Assembly (NCBI RefSeq): GCF_029893585.1
Contig: NZ_JARXYX010000001.1
Coordinates: 62,001-126,000, forward strand
Length of the DNA: 64,000 bases
Reading direction: 5' to 3'
Source: Streptomyces sp. LBL
GTDB taxonomy: Bacteria; Actinomycetota; Actinomycetes; Streptomycetales; Streptomycetaceae
Part shown: positions 16,444 to 25,427 of the stretch, in pieces
Position numbering within the stretch: the first letter of the stretch is position 1
Layout of the letters: each line of letters starts with the position of its first letter
The notes under the pieces: generated by a model
What the model was told of the DNA's origin: nothing
Seen by the model: the letters and a program-made list of their open reading frames with translations, nothing else
The model's database searches: none
Translations under genes and position numbers: made by a program

Positions 16444-17856
16444 ATGAAGAGACGTACCGTCATCGCGACGGCCATAACGGCCACCGTGGCCTCGCAGGGC
16501 ATCGCACAGGCCGCCACCCCAGGCCCCTCCGTCAGCAGGAAGGGCACCACCCTGCTCGATGCCCGGGCGGTCTTCTTCGTCTCCTACGACGGCCTGGTCA
16601 ACAACAACTCGTTCCAGAAGAACGGCCTGCTGACCTACAAGGGCCACCAGTACGCGGCCTGGTACACCGCCACCCGTGACGCGGTCGTCGCCCGCCGGGC
16701 TCTCGGCGCCGCCACCTGGTCCACGATCACCCTTCCCCACCAGCTGAAGGCCGACGACTCCCACAACGTCATCTCCATGGGCGTGTCCGAGGCCGACGGC
16801 CGGCTCCATCTCGACATGGACTCCCACAGCGACGGCTTCTTCTACGTCAAGTCGGTGGCGGGTCTCCTCGACCACCCCGCCTCCACCGCCTGGACGGCGT
16901 CGGTCTTCGGCGCCGTACAGACGACCCTGGACGGCCTGGCACTCACCTCCCGGTTCACCTACCCCCAGTTCATCGCCACGCCCGAGGGCAGGCTCCAGCT
17001 CAGCTACCGCGTCGGCAGCTCCGGCGACGGCCGCAACGCGCTCGCCGAGTACGACGGCTCCCGATGGAGCGTGCTCGGGGAGTGGTCCGGCTCCACCGGC
17101 ACCTACACCAGCGAGCACGGCTCCAGCACGGCCCGTAGCATGTACCTGCACGGCATCGACTACGACGGCAACGGCCGGCTGCACGCCTTCTTCACCTGGC
17201 GTGAGCAGAACGCCGCCGTGATGTGCGACGCCGGCGGCATCACCAACCACGACACCGGTTACGTCCACTCCGACGACCGCGGGCGGACCTGGCGCACCAC
17301 CGCGGGTACGGTCGTCGCCACCACCGGTGGCTCCGACCGGGTGGCTGTCACCGACGCCGGACTCGTCGTCGACGCGCTGAACCCCGACCACTCCCTGATG
17401 AACCAGGAGAGCCAGGCCACCGACTCGGCCGGCCGGCCGCACGCGATCATCAGCTACGTCCCCGGCCGCTTCGGCCGATGCACCACGGACTACGTGGCCG
17501 ACCGCACCGCGAACGGCCGCGCCTTCCACCTCCGCCGCAGCGCTTCCGGAACCTGGCAGAAGACGGAGATCCCGGTCCCGCTGAACTCCAGCCAGCGCAC
17601 CAAGCTGGTCCTGGACAGGTACGACAACGCGTACGCGATCCTCCCGTTCGGCCGGATCGCCGCGGCGTCGGCGGCCTCCGGGCACACGGACTGGAAGCTC
17701 CTTCACGACGGCAGCGATCTCAACGCGTTCGGCGAGGTCGTCATCGACGAGACGAGAGTGAAGGCCGACAACGTCCTGTCGTTCATGTACCAGGAGAAGT
17801 CGAGCGGTACGACACCCTCGGCGCTCCGCGTCGTCGACTTCGCACTGCCCGCGTGA
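16444..17856 (+). CDS. Exported BNR-repeat beta-propeller protein in rhamnose operon
   Basis: 470 aa from ATG 16444 (GGAG Shine-Dalgarno; a GTG at 16432 is an alternative). Residues 1-23 form a signal peptide ending AQA-A. The remainder fits a BNR_4-type seven-bladed propeller, with an Asp-box-like SDDRGRTWRTT and recurring aromatic blades (YKGHQYAAWYTATRD, YDGNGRLHAFFTW). It sits between rhaM and the LacI regulator. Related propellers include lyases and hydrolases that release terminal L-rhamnose from glucuronate-containing glycans. A rhamnose-liberating extracellular enzyme is my inference from context. Confidence 0.7.
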   Translation: MKRRTVIATAITATVASQGIAQAATPGPSVSRKGTTLLDARAVFFVSYDGLVNNNSFQKNGLLTYKGHQYAAWYTATRDAVVARRALGAATWSTITLPHQLKADDSHNVISMGVSEADGRLHLDMDSHSDGFFYVKSVAGLLDHPASTAWTASVFGAVQTTLDGLALTSRFTYPQFIATPEGRLQLSYRVGSSGDGRNALAEYDGSRWSVLGEWSGSTGTYTSEHGSSTARSMYLHGIDYDGNGRLHAFFTWREQNAAVMCDAGGITNHDTGYVHSDDRGRTWRTTAGTVVATTGGSDRVAVTDAGLVVDALNPDHSLMNQESQATDSAGRPHAIISYVPGRFGRCTTDYVADRTANGRAFHLRRSASGTWQKTEIPVPLNSSQRTKLVLDRYDNAYAILPFGRIAAASAASGHTDWKLLHDGSDLNAFGEVVIDETRVKADNVLSFMYQEKSSGTTPSALRVVDFALPA

Positions 17857-17889
17857 CCGGGCCCGATGCGCGAGGTCAGGACGGTACTG

Positions 17890-17901
17890 TGAAGACTTTC
17901 C
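17890..17901 (+). promoter_or_regulatory. Possible autoregulatory LacI-type half-palindrome
   Basis: TGAAGACTTTCC resembles the operator TGAAACCTTTCA at 11269 and lies 35 nt upstream of the regulator start, in the only gap (79 nt) before it. It could autoregulate the regulator gene. The match is imperfect. Confidence 0.3.
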
Positions 17902-17935
17902 GGCCGCCCCTCGCCCTCCTGGAGGTCTCTGTCTG

Positions 17936-18961
17936 ATGGCCCAGTCGGTGGGTATCAAGGACGTCGCCCGTGCTGCCGGAGTCTCCGTCGGCACGGTGTC
18001 GAACGTCATCAACCGTCCGGACACGGTCGCCACCGAGACCCGGGCGCGCGTCCTGTCGGCGATAGACCGGCTCGGCTACGTCCGCAGCGAGTCCGCGCGC
18101 CAGCTGCGCGCGGGTCGCAGCCGGATCATGGGGCTGCTCGTCCTCGACATGGGCAACCCCTTCTTCGTCGACGTCGCGCGCGGTGCCGAACGGGCCGCGC
18201 GCGAGGCCGGACTCGGGGTGATGGTGTGCAACAGCGACCAGAACCCGGCCGAGGAGGCCGACTACCTCTCACTGTTCGCCGAGCAACGGGTGCGGGGCGT
18301 GCTGCTGACACCCGCCGACGCGACGGGCCGCAACATCGAGGCGTTCCGCCGCCACGGCATCCCGTTCGTCCTCGTCGACCGGGTCGCGGAGGGCACCACC
18401 GAGTGTTCGGTCTCCGTCGACGACGTGGCGGGCGGCGCCCTCGCGGTACGCCACCTCGTGGATGCCGGACACCGTTCCCTGGCGTACGTCAGCGGCCCGC
18501 CCGGACTCAACCAGGTCCACGACCGCCGTACGGGCGCCCTGAACGCGCTCGCCGAGGCCGGTCTCGCTCCCGACGCGTTGCGTGAGCTGCCCACCGAGCG
18601 GCTCGACGTGGCGGCCGGCCGGGACGCGGGAGCCCGCCTGCTGGGGCTCGCCGACCGGCCGACCGCCGTGTTCTGCGCCAACGACCTGCTCGCCCTCGGC
18701 GTCCTGCAGGCCATGTACGCGGCCGGCGTCGGCGTTCCCGACGATCTCGCGATCGTCGGCTACGACGACATCGAGTTCGCCGCCGCCGCGGCCGTCCCGC
18801 TCACCTCGGTCCGCCAGCCCGCCGTCACCATGGGCGCCCTGGCCGCCGAGCTCCTCCTGGAGGAGACCGAGGCGGAGAGCGCCCCGCGGGCGCACGAGCA
18901 CCGGCGGGTCGTCCTGCGGCCCGAACTGGTGGTACGACGCTCCAGCCTGTCGGCACGCTGA
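17936..18961 (+). CDS. rhaR: LacI-family transcriptional regulator of rhamnose genes
   Basis: 341 aa. An N-terminal LacI helix-turn-helix (IKDVARAAGVSVGTVSNVINRPDTV, about residues 6-30) is followed by the hinge and a periplasmic-binding-protein-like effector domain (GLLVLDMGNPFF, CANDLLALGVLQAM, VGYDDIEFA). Start ATG has a TGGAGGT Shine-Dalgarno. Its position at the end of the rhamnose plus-strand cluster, and LacI-type palindromes at the cluster's divergent promoters, support a role as the rhamnose-responsive repressor. The name is by context. Confidence 0.88.
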   Translation: MAQSVGIKDVARAAGVSVGTVSNVINRPDTVATETRARVLSAIDRLGYVRSESARQLRAGRSRIMGLLVLDMGNPFFVDVARGAERAAREAGLGVMVCNSDQNPAEEADYLSLFAEQRVRGVLLTPADATGRNIEAFRRHGIPFVLVDRVAEGTTECSVSVDDVAGGALAVRHLVDAGHRSLAYVSGPPGLNQVHDRRTGALNALAEAGLAPDALRELPTERLDVAAGRDAGARLLGLADRPTAVFCANDLLALGVLQAMYAAGVGVPDDLAIVGYDDIEFAAAAAVPLTSVRQPAVTMGALAAELLLEETEAESAPRAHEHRRVVLRPELVVRRSSLSAR

Positions 18962-18972
18962 ACCGGGGTTCA
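18959..18972. promoter_or_regulatory. Inverted repeat at the regulator stop codon
   Basis: TGAACCGGGGTTCA has 6-bp arms around GG and includes the stop codon of the LacI gene. It could be a LacI-type operator or a weak hairpin. It is followed by CATGATCCCGGGG, which has no clear terminator features. Confidence 0.25.
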
Positions 18973-19061
18973 GCACGATTTCATGATCCCGGGGTCGGTC
19001 GCCGAAGAAACATGTGCTGAACTGGGACGCGGCCCGCAATCCGTCCGTCCCGGGAGTCCTG

Positions 19062-20363
19062 TTGAGCCTCAGCTACCGTCAGCCCGGCGTCGTTCTCACC
19101 GACCGACGCTTCACCGTGCCTCTCGACCACGACGACCCGGCGGGGGAGAGCATCGAGCTGTTCGCCCGTGAGGCCGTCGCGAGCGACACGGCGCACCAGG
19201 ACCTGCCGTGGCTGGTCTACCTGCAGGGCGGCCCCGGCTTCGGCGCGAACCGGTTCGTCGGCAAACAGGCCTGGCTCGGCCGCGCGCTCAAGGAGTTCCG
19301 CGTTCTGCTCCTGGACCAGCGCGGCACCGGCCACTCCACCCCCGCCAACCGGCAGACACTCCCGCTGCGCGGCGGCCCCGCCGCACAGGCCGACCACCTC
19401 GCCCGCTTCCGCGCCGACGCGATCGTCCGCGACTGCGAGGCGATCCGCCCGTCCGTGACCGGCGGTGCCCCCTGGACCGTCCTCGGCCAGAGCTTCGGCG
19501 GCTTCTGCGCGGTGCACTACCTCTCCACCGCCCCCGAGGGCCTGCGCGCCGCAGTGATCACCGGCGGCCTGCCCTCCCTCGACGCCCACGCCGACGACAT
19601 CTACCGGGCGGCCTACCCTCGGATCGAGCGCAAGGTCACCGCGCACTACGCCCGCTACCCGCAGGACGTCGAACGCGCCCGGCAGATCGCCGAGTACGTC
19701 CTGCACCACGAGCCGGTCCTGCCGGGCGGCTACCGCCTCACCGCCGAAGCCTTCCAGTCCCTCGGCATCCTCCTCGGCGGCGGCGAGGGCAGCCACCGTC
19801 TGCACTACCTCCTGGAACACGCCTTCGTCCGCACCCCGCAGGGTACGGCCCTGTCCGACGCCTTCCAGGAAGAGGTCCAGGGCCTCCTGTCGTACGCGAG
19901 CCACCCGCTCTACGCCCTGGTCCACGAGGCGACCTACGGTCAGGACAAGCGCCCCACCGCCTGGGCGGCCGAACGGGTCCGTGCCGAGTTCCCGCAGTTC
20001 GACGCGGCCAAGACCCTCGCGGGCGACGGCCACCTGCTGTTCACCGGTGAATCCGTCCACCCCTGGATGTTCGACTGCGACCCGGCGCTGCGCCCGCTGC
20101 GCGAGACCGCCGACCTGCTCGCCGCCCGCACCGACTGGACGCCCCTGTACGATCCGGCCCGGCTCGCCGACAACGAGGTGCCCGTCGCGGCGGCCGTCTA
20201 CCACGACGACATGTACGTGGACACCGCCCACGCCCTGGCCACGGCCCGCGCGATCCGCGGTCTGCGCACCTGGGTCACCGACGAGTTCGAGCACGACGGC
20301 CTCCGGGCGAGCGGCCCCCGAGTCCTGGACCGACTGCTGGCGCTGACCCGCGACGAGGTGTGA
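19062..20363 (+). CDS. Alpha/beta hydrolase, proline iminopeptidase-like (S33)
   Basis: About 433 aa from a TTG start (LSLSYRQPGVVLTDRRFTVPLDHD) with GGGAG 5 nt upstream; a GTG at 19014 gives 16 more residues. The oxyanion region LVYLQGGPGFGANR, the nucleophile elbow GQSFGGFC and a C-terminal His in EFEHDGLR match S33 aminopeptidases of this size. No signal peptide is evident, so it is probably a cytoplasmic proline-type aminopeptidase. It stands alone between the rhamnose cluster and a repeat tract. Confidence 0.85.
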   Translation: MSLSYRQPGVVLTDRRFTVPLDHDDPAGESIELFAREAVASDTAHQDLPWLVYLQGGPGFGANRFVGKQAWLGRALKEFRVLLLDQRGTGHSTPANRQTLPLRGGPAAQADHLARFRADAIVRDCEAIRPSVTGGAPWTVLGQSFGGFCAVHYLSTAPEGLRAAVITGGLPSLDAHADDIYRAAYPRIERKVTAHYARYPQDVERARQIAEYVLHHEPVLPGGYRLTAEAFQSLGILLGGGEGSHRLHYLLEHAFVRTPQGTALSDAFQEEVQGLLSYASHPLYALVHEATYGQDKRPTAWAAERVRAEFPQFDAAKTLAGDGHLLFTGESVHPWMFDCDPALRPLRETADLLAARTDWTPLYDPARLADNEVPVAAAVYHDDMYVDTAHALATARAIRGLRTWVTDEFEHDGLRASGPRVLDRLLALTRDEV

Positions 20364-20373
20364 GGCCGGCCTC

Positions 20374-20409
20374 TGGGGCCTGGGGCCTGGGGCCTGGGGC
20401 CTGGGGCCT
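20374..20409. repeat. Heptanucleotide tandem repeat
   Basis: Five copies of TGGGGCC run from 20374, followed by decaying copies to about 20440. They lie just after the hydrolase stop and fill much of the 185-nt gap before the next gene. The G-runs could form a G-quadruplex on the plus strand. Confidence 0.85.
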
Positions 20410-20548
20410 TGGGACTGGGGTCCGGGGTCTGGCCTGGGGTGTGCGGTAGCTGTTCCGAGCGAGCGGCGGTACGGGGCCCGGACCCGTCCTTCCGGGCAGG
20501 CGGACGGGCGGTTCCGGGACCTGACCGGTGGGTAAGTACGCTGGCCGG

Positions 20549-21409
20549 ATGCGAGACCATACGACCGACCAGTCGGATCAGTCGGATCAGTCGGACCGGT
20601 CCGGCCTGCGCGGGGACTGTGAGCGGTGCTTCGGCCTGTGCTGCGTCGCCCTCCCCTTCGCCGCCTCGGCGGACTTCGCGATCGACAAGCAGGCCGGAAC
20701 GCCCTGCCCGAACCTTCGCGGGGACCACCGCTGCGGCATCCACGCCGAGTTGCGGCCCCGGGGCTTCACCGGCTGCACGGTCTACGACTGCTTCGGCGCC
20801 GGGCAGAAGGTCTCGCAGCTCACCTTCGGCGGTCAGGACTGGCGTACGGGGTCGCGCGAGCACGCCCGTCGGATGTTCGACGTCTTTCCGGTCGTCCGCC
20901 AGCTCCACGAACTGCTGTGGTATCTCACCGAGGCCCTCACCTTGCCGGCCGCCCGCCCGGTCCACGCCGACCTGCGCCGCACCCTGGAGAAGACCGAGGC
21001 GCTCACCCGTCGAACGCCGGAAGAACTCGGGGCGTTGGACGTCGGTGCGCACCGCCAGGAGGTCAATGTGCTCCTGCTGAGGACCAGCGAACTGGCGCGC
21101 GCGGCCACGGGCGGGAGCAAGAAGAAGAACCGCCGGGGCGCGGACCTGATGGGCGCCCGCCTTCAGGGAGCAGACCTCAGGGGCGCCAGCCTGCGCGGTG
21201 CCTACCTCATCGCCGCCGACCTCACCGGCGCCGATCTGCGCGACGCGGACCTGATAGGAGCCGACCTGCGCGACACCGACCTCACGGACGCGGACCTGAC
21301 CGGCGCGTTCTTCCTCACCCAGCCCCAGCTGAACGCGGCCAGGGGCGGCCCGGGCACGCGGCTGCCGGGGTCGGTCACCCGGCCGGCGCACTGGACGGCG
21401 CGGCTCTGA
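20549..21409 (+). CDS. Cys-cluster (YkgJ-like) / pentapeptide-repeat fusion protein
   Basis: About 286 aa from ATG 20549 (GTG 20528 is an alternative). A disordered N-terminus contains QSDQSDQSD, from a 9-nt DNA repeat. Next is a cysteine cluster, CERCFGLCC then CPN, CGI and CTVYDC, of the kind seen in YkgJ-type putative metal-binding proteins. A helical middle follows. Residues about 200-265 hold some 12 A(D/N)LxG pentapeptide units, the right-handed quadrilateral helix, followed by a short tail. Function unknown. The combination looks like a metal-binding domain joined to a protein-interaction solenoid. Confidence 0.85.
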   Translation: MRDHTTDQSDQSDQSDRSGLRGDCERCFGLCCVALPFAASADFAIDKQAGTPCPNLRGDHRCGIHAELRPRGFTGCTVYDCFGAGQKVSQLTFGGQDWRTGSREHARRMFDVFPVVRQLHELLWYLTEALTLPAARPVHADLRRTLEKTEALTRRTPEELGALDVGAHRQEVNVLLLRTSELARAATGGSKKKNRRGADLMGARLQGADLRGASLRGAYLIAADLTGADLRDADLIGADLRDTDLTDADLTGAFFLTQPQLNAARGGPGTRLPGSVTRPAHWTARL

Positions 21410-21420
21410 GGACCGGCGCG

Positions 21421-22635
21421 CTACAGCGGCAGCGTGCAGACGACGACGGGTGAGGCGAACGGCGTGCCCGCGAGCCGGAGTTCACCGCTGCCCACGTTCA
21501 CCCGGAACACGCTCACGGTCGAGGACTTCTGGTTCGCCGCGAACAGCAACGACCCGTCCGGCGAGAAGGCGATCTGCCGCGGGAAGTCACCCGACACCGG
21601 CACCGTGTCCAGCAGCCTGAGCCGGGCCCCCTCCGCCTCCACCGCATAGCGCGTGAGGCTGTTGTGGCCGCGGTTGGCGAGATAGGCGTACGCGCCGTTC
21701 GAGGTCACCAGGATCTGCGCCGGGTAGTTGGTGCCGGACCCCGTGCCCGTCGACTGGGCCTCGCCCACCGTGAGGCGGCCGGTGCCCGGATCGTACGCAC
21801 AGACCGCGACCGTGTTGTCCACCTCGTTCGCCAGGTAGGCGTACCTGCCCCCGGGATGGAAGGTGAGGTGCCGCGGTCCGGCGCCCGGACGGGTGTGGGC
21901 CTGTGCGACCTCGGTGAGCCGACCGGACTTCTCGTCCAGGCGGTACGTGTACACCGTGTCGTTGCCCAGGTCCACGGCGAGCACATGGCCGCCGTCGGGA
22001 CTCGTGATGACCTGGTGCGCGTGCGGGCCCTCCTGCCCCGGCCCGGGCGACGGACGGGAGTGCGTGACCAGCTCGGCGCGCTCACCGAGTGCGCCCGACG
22101 CGTCGATCGGATGCACGGCCACGCTGCCGGAGCCGTAGTTCGCGCTGAGCAGCCAGCGCCCGCCCGGATGCACCGACAGATGGCAGGGGCCCGCACCACC
22201 GGTGCTCCGGCTCCCCAGGACCTTGCGGTCGGTCAGGCGTACGGCGGTCACCGCGCCGTTCTCCCGCTCGTCCACCGCGTACAGCGTGCGGCCGCCCGGG
22301 TGCACCGCGAGATACGAAGGGTCGCCGACGCCGGTGATGGTCCCGGTCCCCGTGACGCGGCCGCTGTCGACGTCGTAGGTGGCGAGCCCGACGCCCTTGC
22401 CGCCGCCCTCGACCGAGGTGTAGGTGCCGAGGAAGAGAGGCCGGGGACCGGAGAGGCGGCCGGTCGCGCTCGGTGTTGCCACGGTGCCCGGGGAGCCCGC
22501 GGCGCTCGGGCTCGCCCCGGGGGCCGAGGCGGCGGCCGGCGGCCGATCGTCGCCGCATCCGGGCAGTGCGGCCCCGGCGGCCGTCCCCGCGAGGGCGCCG
22601 ACGAATCGGCGCCTGCTCCAGCCGCCCGTACTCAT
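21421..22635 (-). CDS. Lactonase-type seven-bladed propeller Tat lipoprotein
   Basis: 404 aa. The N-terminus SRRRFVGALAGTAAGAALPGCG has a twin-arginine motif and a lipobox (LPGC), predicting a Tat-exported lipoprotein, followed by an Ala/Pro/Ser linker. The rest matches the 6-phosphogluconolactonase/lactonase propeller family (PF10282 type): FLGTYTS, SYLAVHPGGRTLYAV, PGAGPRHLTFHPGGRYAYLANE and FPRQIAFSPDGSLLFAANQ. It converges on the pentapeptide gene with only an 11-nt gap. The substrate is unknown; surface members need not be true lactonases. Confidence 0.88.
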   Translation of the reverse strand: MSTGGWSRRRFVGALAGTAAGAALPGCGDDRPPAAASAPGASPSAAGSPGTVATPSATGRLSGPRPLFLGTYTSVEGGGKGVGLATYDVDSGRVTGTGTITGVGDPSYLAVHPGGRTLYAVDERENGAVTAVRLTDRKVLGSRSTGGAGPCHLSVHPGGRWLLSANYGSGSVAVHPIDASGALGERAELVTHSRPSPGPGQEGPHAHQVITSPDGGHVLAVDLGNDTVYTYRLDEKSGRLTEVAQAHTRPGAGPRHLTFHPGGRYAYLANEVDNTVAVCAYDPGTGRLTVGEAQSTGTGSGTNYPAQILVTSNGAYAYLANRGHNSLTRYAVEAEGARLRLLDTVPVSGDFPRQIAFSPDGSLLFAANQKSSTVSVFRVNVGSGELRLAGTPFASPVVVCTLPL

Positions 22636-22762
22636 GTCCCACCTCAGGTTCTCGCTCGTCGCGGTCGCGAACAGCCACCTTGACGTGGATCACCCGTCAG
22701 GTGCAACAGCAGCACCTTGCGCCGCGCAGGGCGCCGCCCCGGGGCGGCGCCGTTGAGCGACG

Positions 22763-24016
22763 TCACCTGGACTGGTGTTCGGACTCCTTGCCGTTGCGCC
22801 GCAGCGGGGTGGGCACGCGCAAGCTCTCCCGCAGCCGGGTGAGCCGTGGCATGCGTTCGCGCTGCTCGCGGGAGGTGCGGTCCAGTTCCTCCAGCAGCCT
22901 GTGCGAGCGGTGTTCGGTGTCCAGCTCGTCGAGGATGCGGTTCACCTCCGTCAGCACGGCACCCTGCAGCTGCCACTGGCTCGCGTCGCGCTGGACATCC
23001 GCCAGGAGCAGCTGGGCCAGCTTGTCGCGGGTGGCCGCGGCCTGCCTCAGCTCGGCGGTCAGCCGGGACTCCGCCGCGTCGGCGTTCTGGCTCAGGTCCG
23101 TGGTGACCAGTACCGAGAAGCTCACGACAGCGTCGGCGATCTCCGACAGCAGCTGCTCCACGGCGGCACCGGTCTGCGGTGCGAACAGCGAATCCGGGTC
23201 GCGTTCCTTCGCGAGGTCGGTGAAGGTGCGCGCGAGCACCCGCAGCACCACCGTGCAGATCTCCAGCGTGTCCAGTCCGGTACGCAGCACCACCCGGCGC
23301 AGCAGCCCCTCGCGCACCCGCGGATTGAGCCGCAGACTGTCCTCGGCCTGCAGCAGGGCCGCGTCCACCTCGACGATGTCGTGATCGAGTCGGCGTGCCT
23401 CATGCAGCCGCTCGGTCGCGTGCTCGACGGGCGTGAGGCCCGCGGCCTCCTCACCCATCCGCAGCATCAGCTGCCGCACCCGGCGGGCCAGCCCTTCGAT
23501 GGATTCCCCGGCCTCGCCCACCCACACCGGGGGAGCGAGCAGCAGATTGCAGCCGAGGCCGACGACCGCGCCGATCAGTGTCTCCAGTACCCGCGCCCAC
23601 GCCGTGTTCCCGACGGTCGTGACTCCGAGCACCAGCATCGCGCTGATCGCCACCTCGTTCACGAACTCGTGGACCCGTACCAGATGCCCGACGGCGAGCG
23701 CCGCCATGATCACCAGCGCCAGACTCCACCAGGTGAGCCCGACCAGCAGGCTGAAGGCGATGGCGACCAGAACCCCGGCCACCACGGAGTTCACCCGGCG
23801 GATACCGGTGGTGAGGGTGGAGTAGAGGGTGACCTGGACGACCAGCAGGGCGGTCAGGGGTGCGGTGAGCGGCGCAGCCTCGGGGCTGAGGTGCAGCGCG
23901 ACGACATAGGCGACCGTCGCTGCGGCGGCCGACCGCAGCGCCTGCACGACCGCGGGGTCCCGGTGCAGGCTCACGAACCGCATGAGGGGCGCCGTCACCT
24001 CACGTACATCTCGCAT
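22763..24016 (-). CDS. FUSC-family aromatic-acid-exporter-like membrane protein
   Basis: 417 aa from ATG 24016 (MRDVREVTAPLMRF). Residues about 20-180 hold six hydrophobic segments (TVAYVVALHLS, ALLVVQVTLYSTLTTGIRRVNSVVAGVLVAI, VGLGCNLLLAP) in the FUSC/ArAE layout. A long, charged, mostly helical cytoplasmic domain of about 230 residues follows. Family members are linked to efflux of aromatic acids, but the substrate here is unknown. The long in-frame upstream extension overlaps the pseudogene zone and was rejected. Confidence 0.85.
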   Translation of the reverse strand: MRDVREVTAPLMRFVSLHRDPAVVQALRSAAAATVAYVVALHLSPEAAPLTAPLTALLVVQVTLYSTLTTGIRRVNSVVAGVLVAIAFSLLVGLTWWSLALVIMAALAVGHLVRVHEFVNEVAISAMLVLGVTTVGNTAWARVLETLIGAVVGLGCNLLLAPPVWVGEAGESIEGLARRVRQLMLRMGEEAAGLTPVEHATERLHEARRLDHDIVEVDAALLQAEDSLRLNPRVREGLLRRVVLRTGLDTLEICTVVLRVLARTFTDLAKERDPDSLFAPQTGAAVEQLLSEIADAVVSFSVLVTTDLSQNADAAESRLTAELRQAAATRDKLAQLLLADVQRDASQWQLQGAVLTEVNRILDELDTEHRSHRLLEELDRTSREQRERMPRLTRLRESLRVPTPLRRNGKESEHQSR

Positions 24017-24193
24017 CCTCGGGCTGTCCCCTTCCTGATTGTGCTGAAGGTACGCATTGAGGACCGTAAGTGTCCGCAGGGAAGCGTAGGTTGTCGTTCC
24101 GACCTTCCGGTATGACAGTGTGCCGTAGATCGACGACAGGGCCGGGGCCCGGGTGCCGGTTCCGGAGTCCCTGGCTCCGGGCCCTGGATCTGG

Positions 24194-24322
24194 TGGTTCC
24201 GCGGCCCCGCCGGGGCGACGGCCCTGCGCCCCCTCGACCGGATGATCGGGGACGCGGAAGTGGTCGGCCTGGGCGAAGCCACCTACGGCTTCCACGAGGG
24301 GCTCGTCACCGGGCCTCTCACG
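24194..24322 (+). pseudogene. Erythromycin-esterase-like N-terminal remnant
   Basis: In one plus-strand frame the sequence reads ALRPLDRMIGDAEVVGLGEATYGFHEGLVT, closely matching the conserved N-terminal block of erythromycin-esterase family proteins (VVGLGE-(A/S)-T-G-HE). The frame has no convincing start and the homology stops after about 40 residues near 24320. The rest of the enzyme (normally about 400 aa) is absent, so this is a truncated relic. Confidence 0.7.
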
Positions 24323-24349
24323 CGGGCTGGCACAGCGCGGCGCCGCCGG

Positions 24350-24679
24350 TCAGGGTGAGGGAGGGGTCGTGGGACAGGATGGCTGCTCCACGCTGCGCAG
24401 CGAGGGGGAGGGCAGCACACCGATCTCCTCGGAAAGGCGCTGCCACATGCGCCGGTAGGTGTCCAGAGCGTCGGCCTGACGGCCGGAGCGGTACAGGGCG
24501 ATCATGAGCTGCTCGCAGAACCGCTCGCGCAAGGGGTTGCTGATGTGGGCGTCGTAGAGCTCGGCGAGGACCTTCGCGTGGTGCCCGGCACTGAGCTCGG
24601 CGTCGAACAGCAGCTCTCTGGCGCGCAGGCGGTGTTCTTCGTACAGGGCGCTGGTCAGCAGTGCCCACGGCCTCGACCG
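24350..24679 (-). pseudogene. SARP regulator remnant (BTAD domain only)
   Basis: Minus-strand frame: ARELLFDAELSAGHHAKVLAELYDAHISNPLRERFCEQLMIALYRSGRQADALDTYRRM, split here as ARELLFDAELSAGHHAK, then HISNPLRERFCEQLMIAL, then YRSGRQADALDTYRRM. This is the bacterial transcriptional activation domain of AfsR/SARP regulators, complete to EEIGVLPSPSLRSVEQ. An in-frame stop at 24680 precedes it and no winged-helix DNA-binding domain is present, so the 5' half is lost. SARP genes usually control secondary-metabolite clusters. Confidence 0.75.
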
Positions 24680-24788
24680 CTACCGTCGCCCTGGTCGGGG
24701 TGGGCTTGATCGCTCTCCAATCACATCGTCCAGCAGGAGTGACCCGGGCAGTTACTCGAACGCGCGCCTCCGTCGGTGGCCGCGCGGG

Positions 24789-25427
24789 TCAGGGCTGGAG
24801 GCGTTCGGAGTCCCAGCCGCCGGCCGTCCTTGTGTAGATGAGCCTGCGGTGCAGTCGGCTGGCCTTGCCCTGCCAGAACTGGATCTCGTCCGGGATAAGT
24901 AGGTAGCCTCCCCAGCCGACTGGCCGAGGGAGAGGGACGCCCGCGTCGATCAGCTCGTTCGCCCGGGCGTGCAGTTCGTCTTCGTCGGACAGCGGCGTGC
25001 TCTGTGTGGAGACGGCGGTGGTGGCCTGGGCTGCGACCGGGCGCTCGGCGAACAACTCGTCGGAGCGCTCGGTGGAGAGAGAGATGACCCGGCCTGCTGC
25101 GGTGATCTGCTGGAGCGTCTCGCGCCAGTAGAAGTTGACCGAGGCGAAAGGGTTGGCCTTGAGGTCACGACCCTTACGGCTGCCGGTGTGGCTGGTGAAG
25201 ACGAAGCCCTCGGCGGTAAGTTCCTTGATCAGCACAACGCGCGTCGTCGGCCGGCTGGCCGCGTCCGCGGTGGCGAGGGAGACTGCGAGGGGTTCACGCA
25301 CGCCACGAGCCTTGGCTGAGGCGATCCACTCGTGCGCCAGGGCGACGGGGTCGGCGGGGGGAGCGTCGAACTCGGGCAGGACGATGCTCTCGTCCCCGCT
25401 CAGGGTGTTGGACTTCGTCTGCGGCAT
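24789..25427 (-). CDS. Pyridoxamine 5'-phosphate oxidase family protein
   Basis: 212-aa FMN-binding split-barrel protein. VSLATADAASRPTTRVVLIKEL, GFVFTSHTGSRKGRDLKANPFASVNFYW and the C-terminal EIQFWQGKASRLHRRLIYTR closely follow PdxH and its relative PhzG. The C-terminal RLHRR segment carries the substrate Arg/His residues of true pyridoxine/pyridoxamine oxidases. Because it sits in a zone of secondary-metabolism remnants, a PhzG-like role on another substrate is possible. It is divergent from the truncated aminotransferase at 25781. Confidence 0.88.
   Translation of the reverse strand: MPQTKSNTLSGDESIVLPEFDAPPADPVALAHEWIASAKARGVREPLAVSLATADAASRPTTRVVLIKELTAEGFVFTSHTGSRKGRDLKANPFASVNFYWRETLQQITAAGRVISLSTERSDELFAERPVAAQATTAVSTQSTPLSDEDELHARANELIDAGVPLPRPVGWGGYLLIPDEIQFWQGKASRLHRRLIYTRTAGGWDSERLQP

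Noticed and set aside
24070-24507. 145-codon plus-strand frame near the esterase relic
   Set aside because: Its translation is Arg/Pro/Gly-rich. The erythromycin-esterase-like sequence is in a different frame and stops after about 40 residues.
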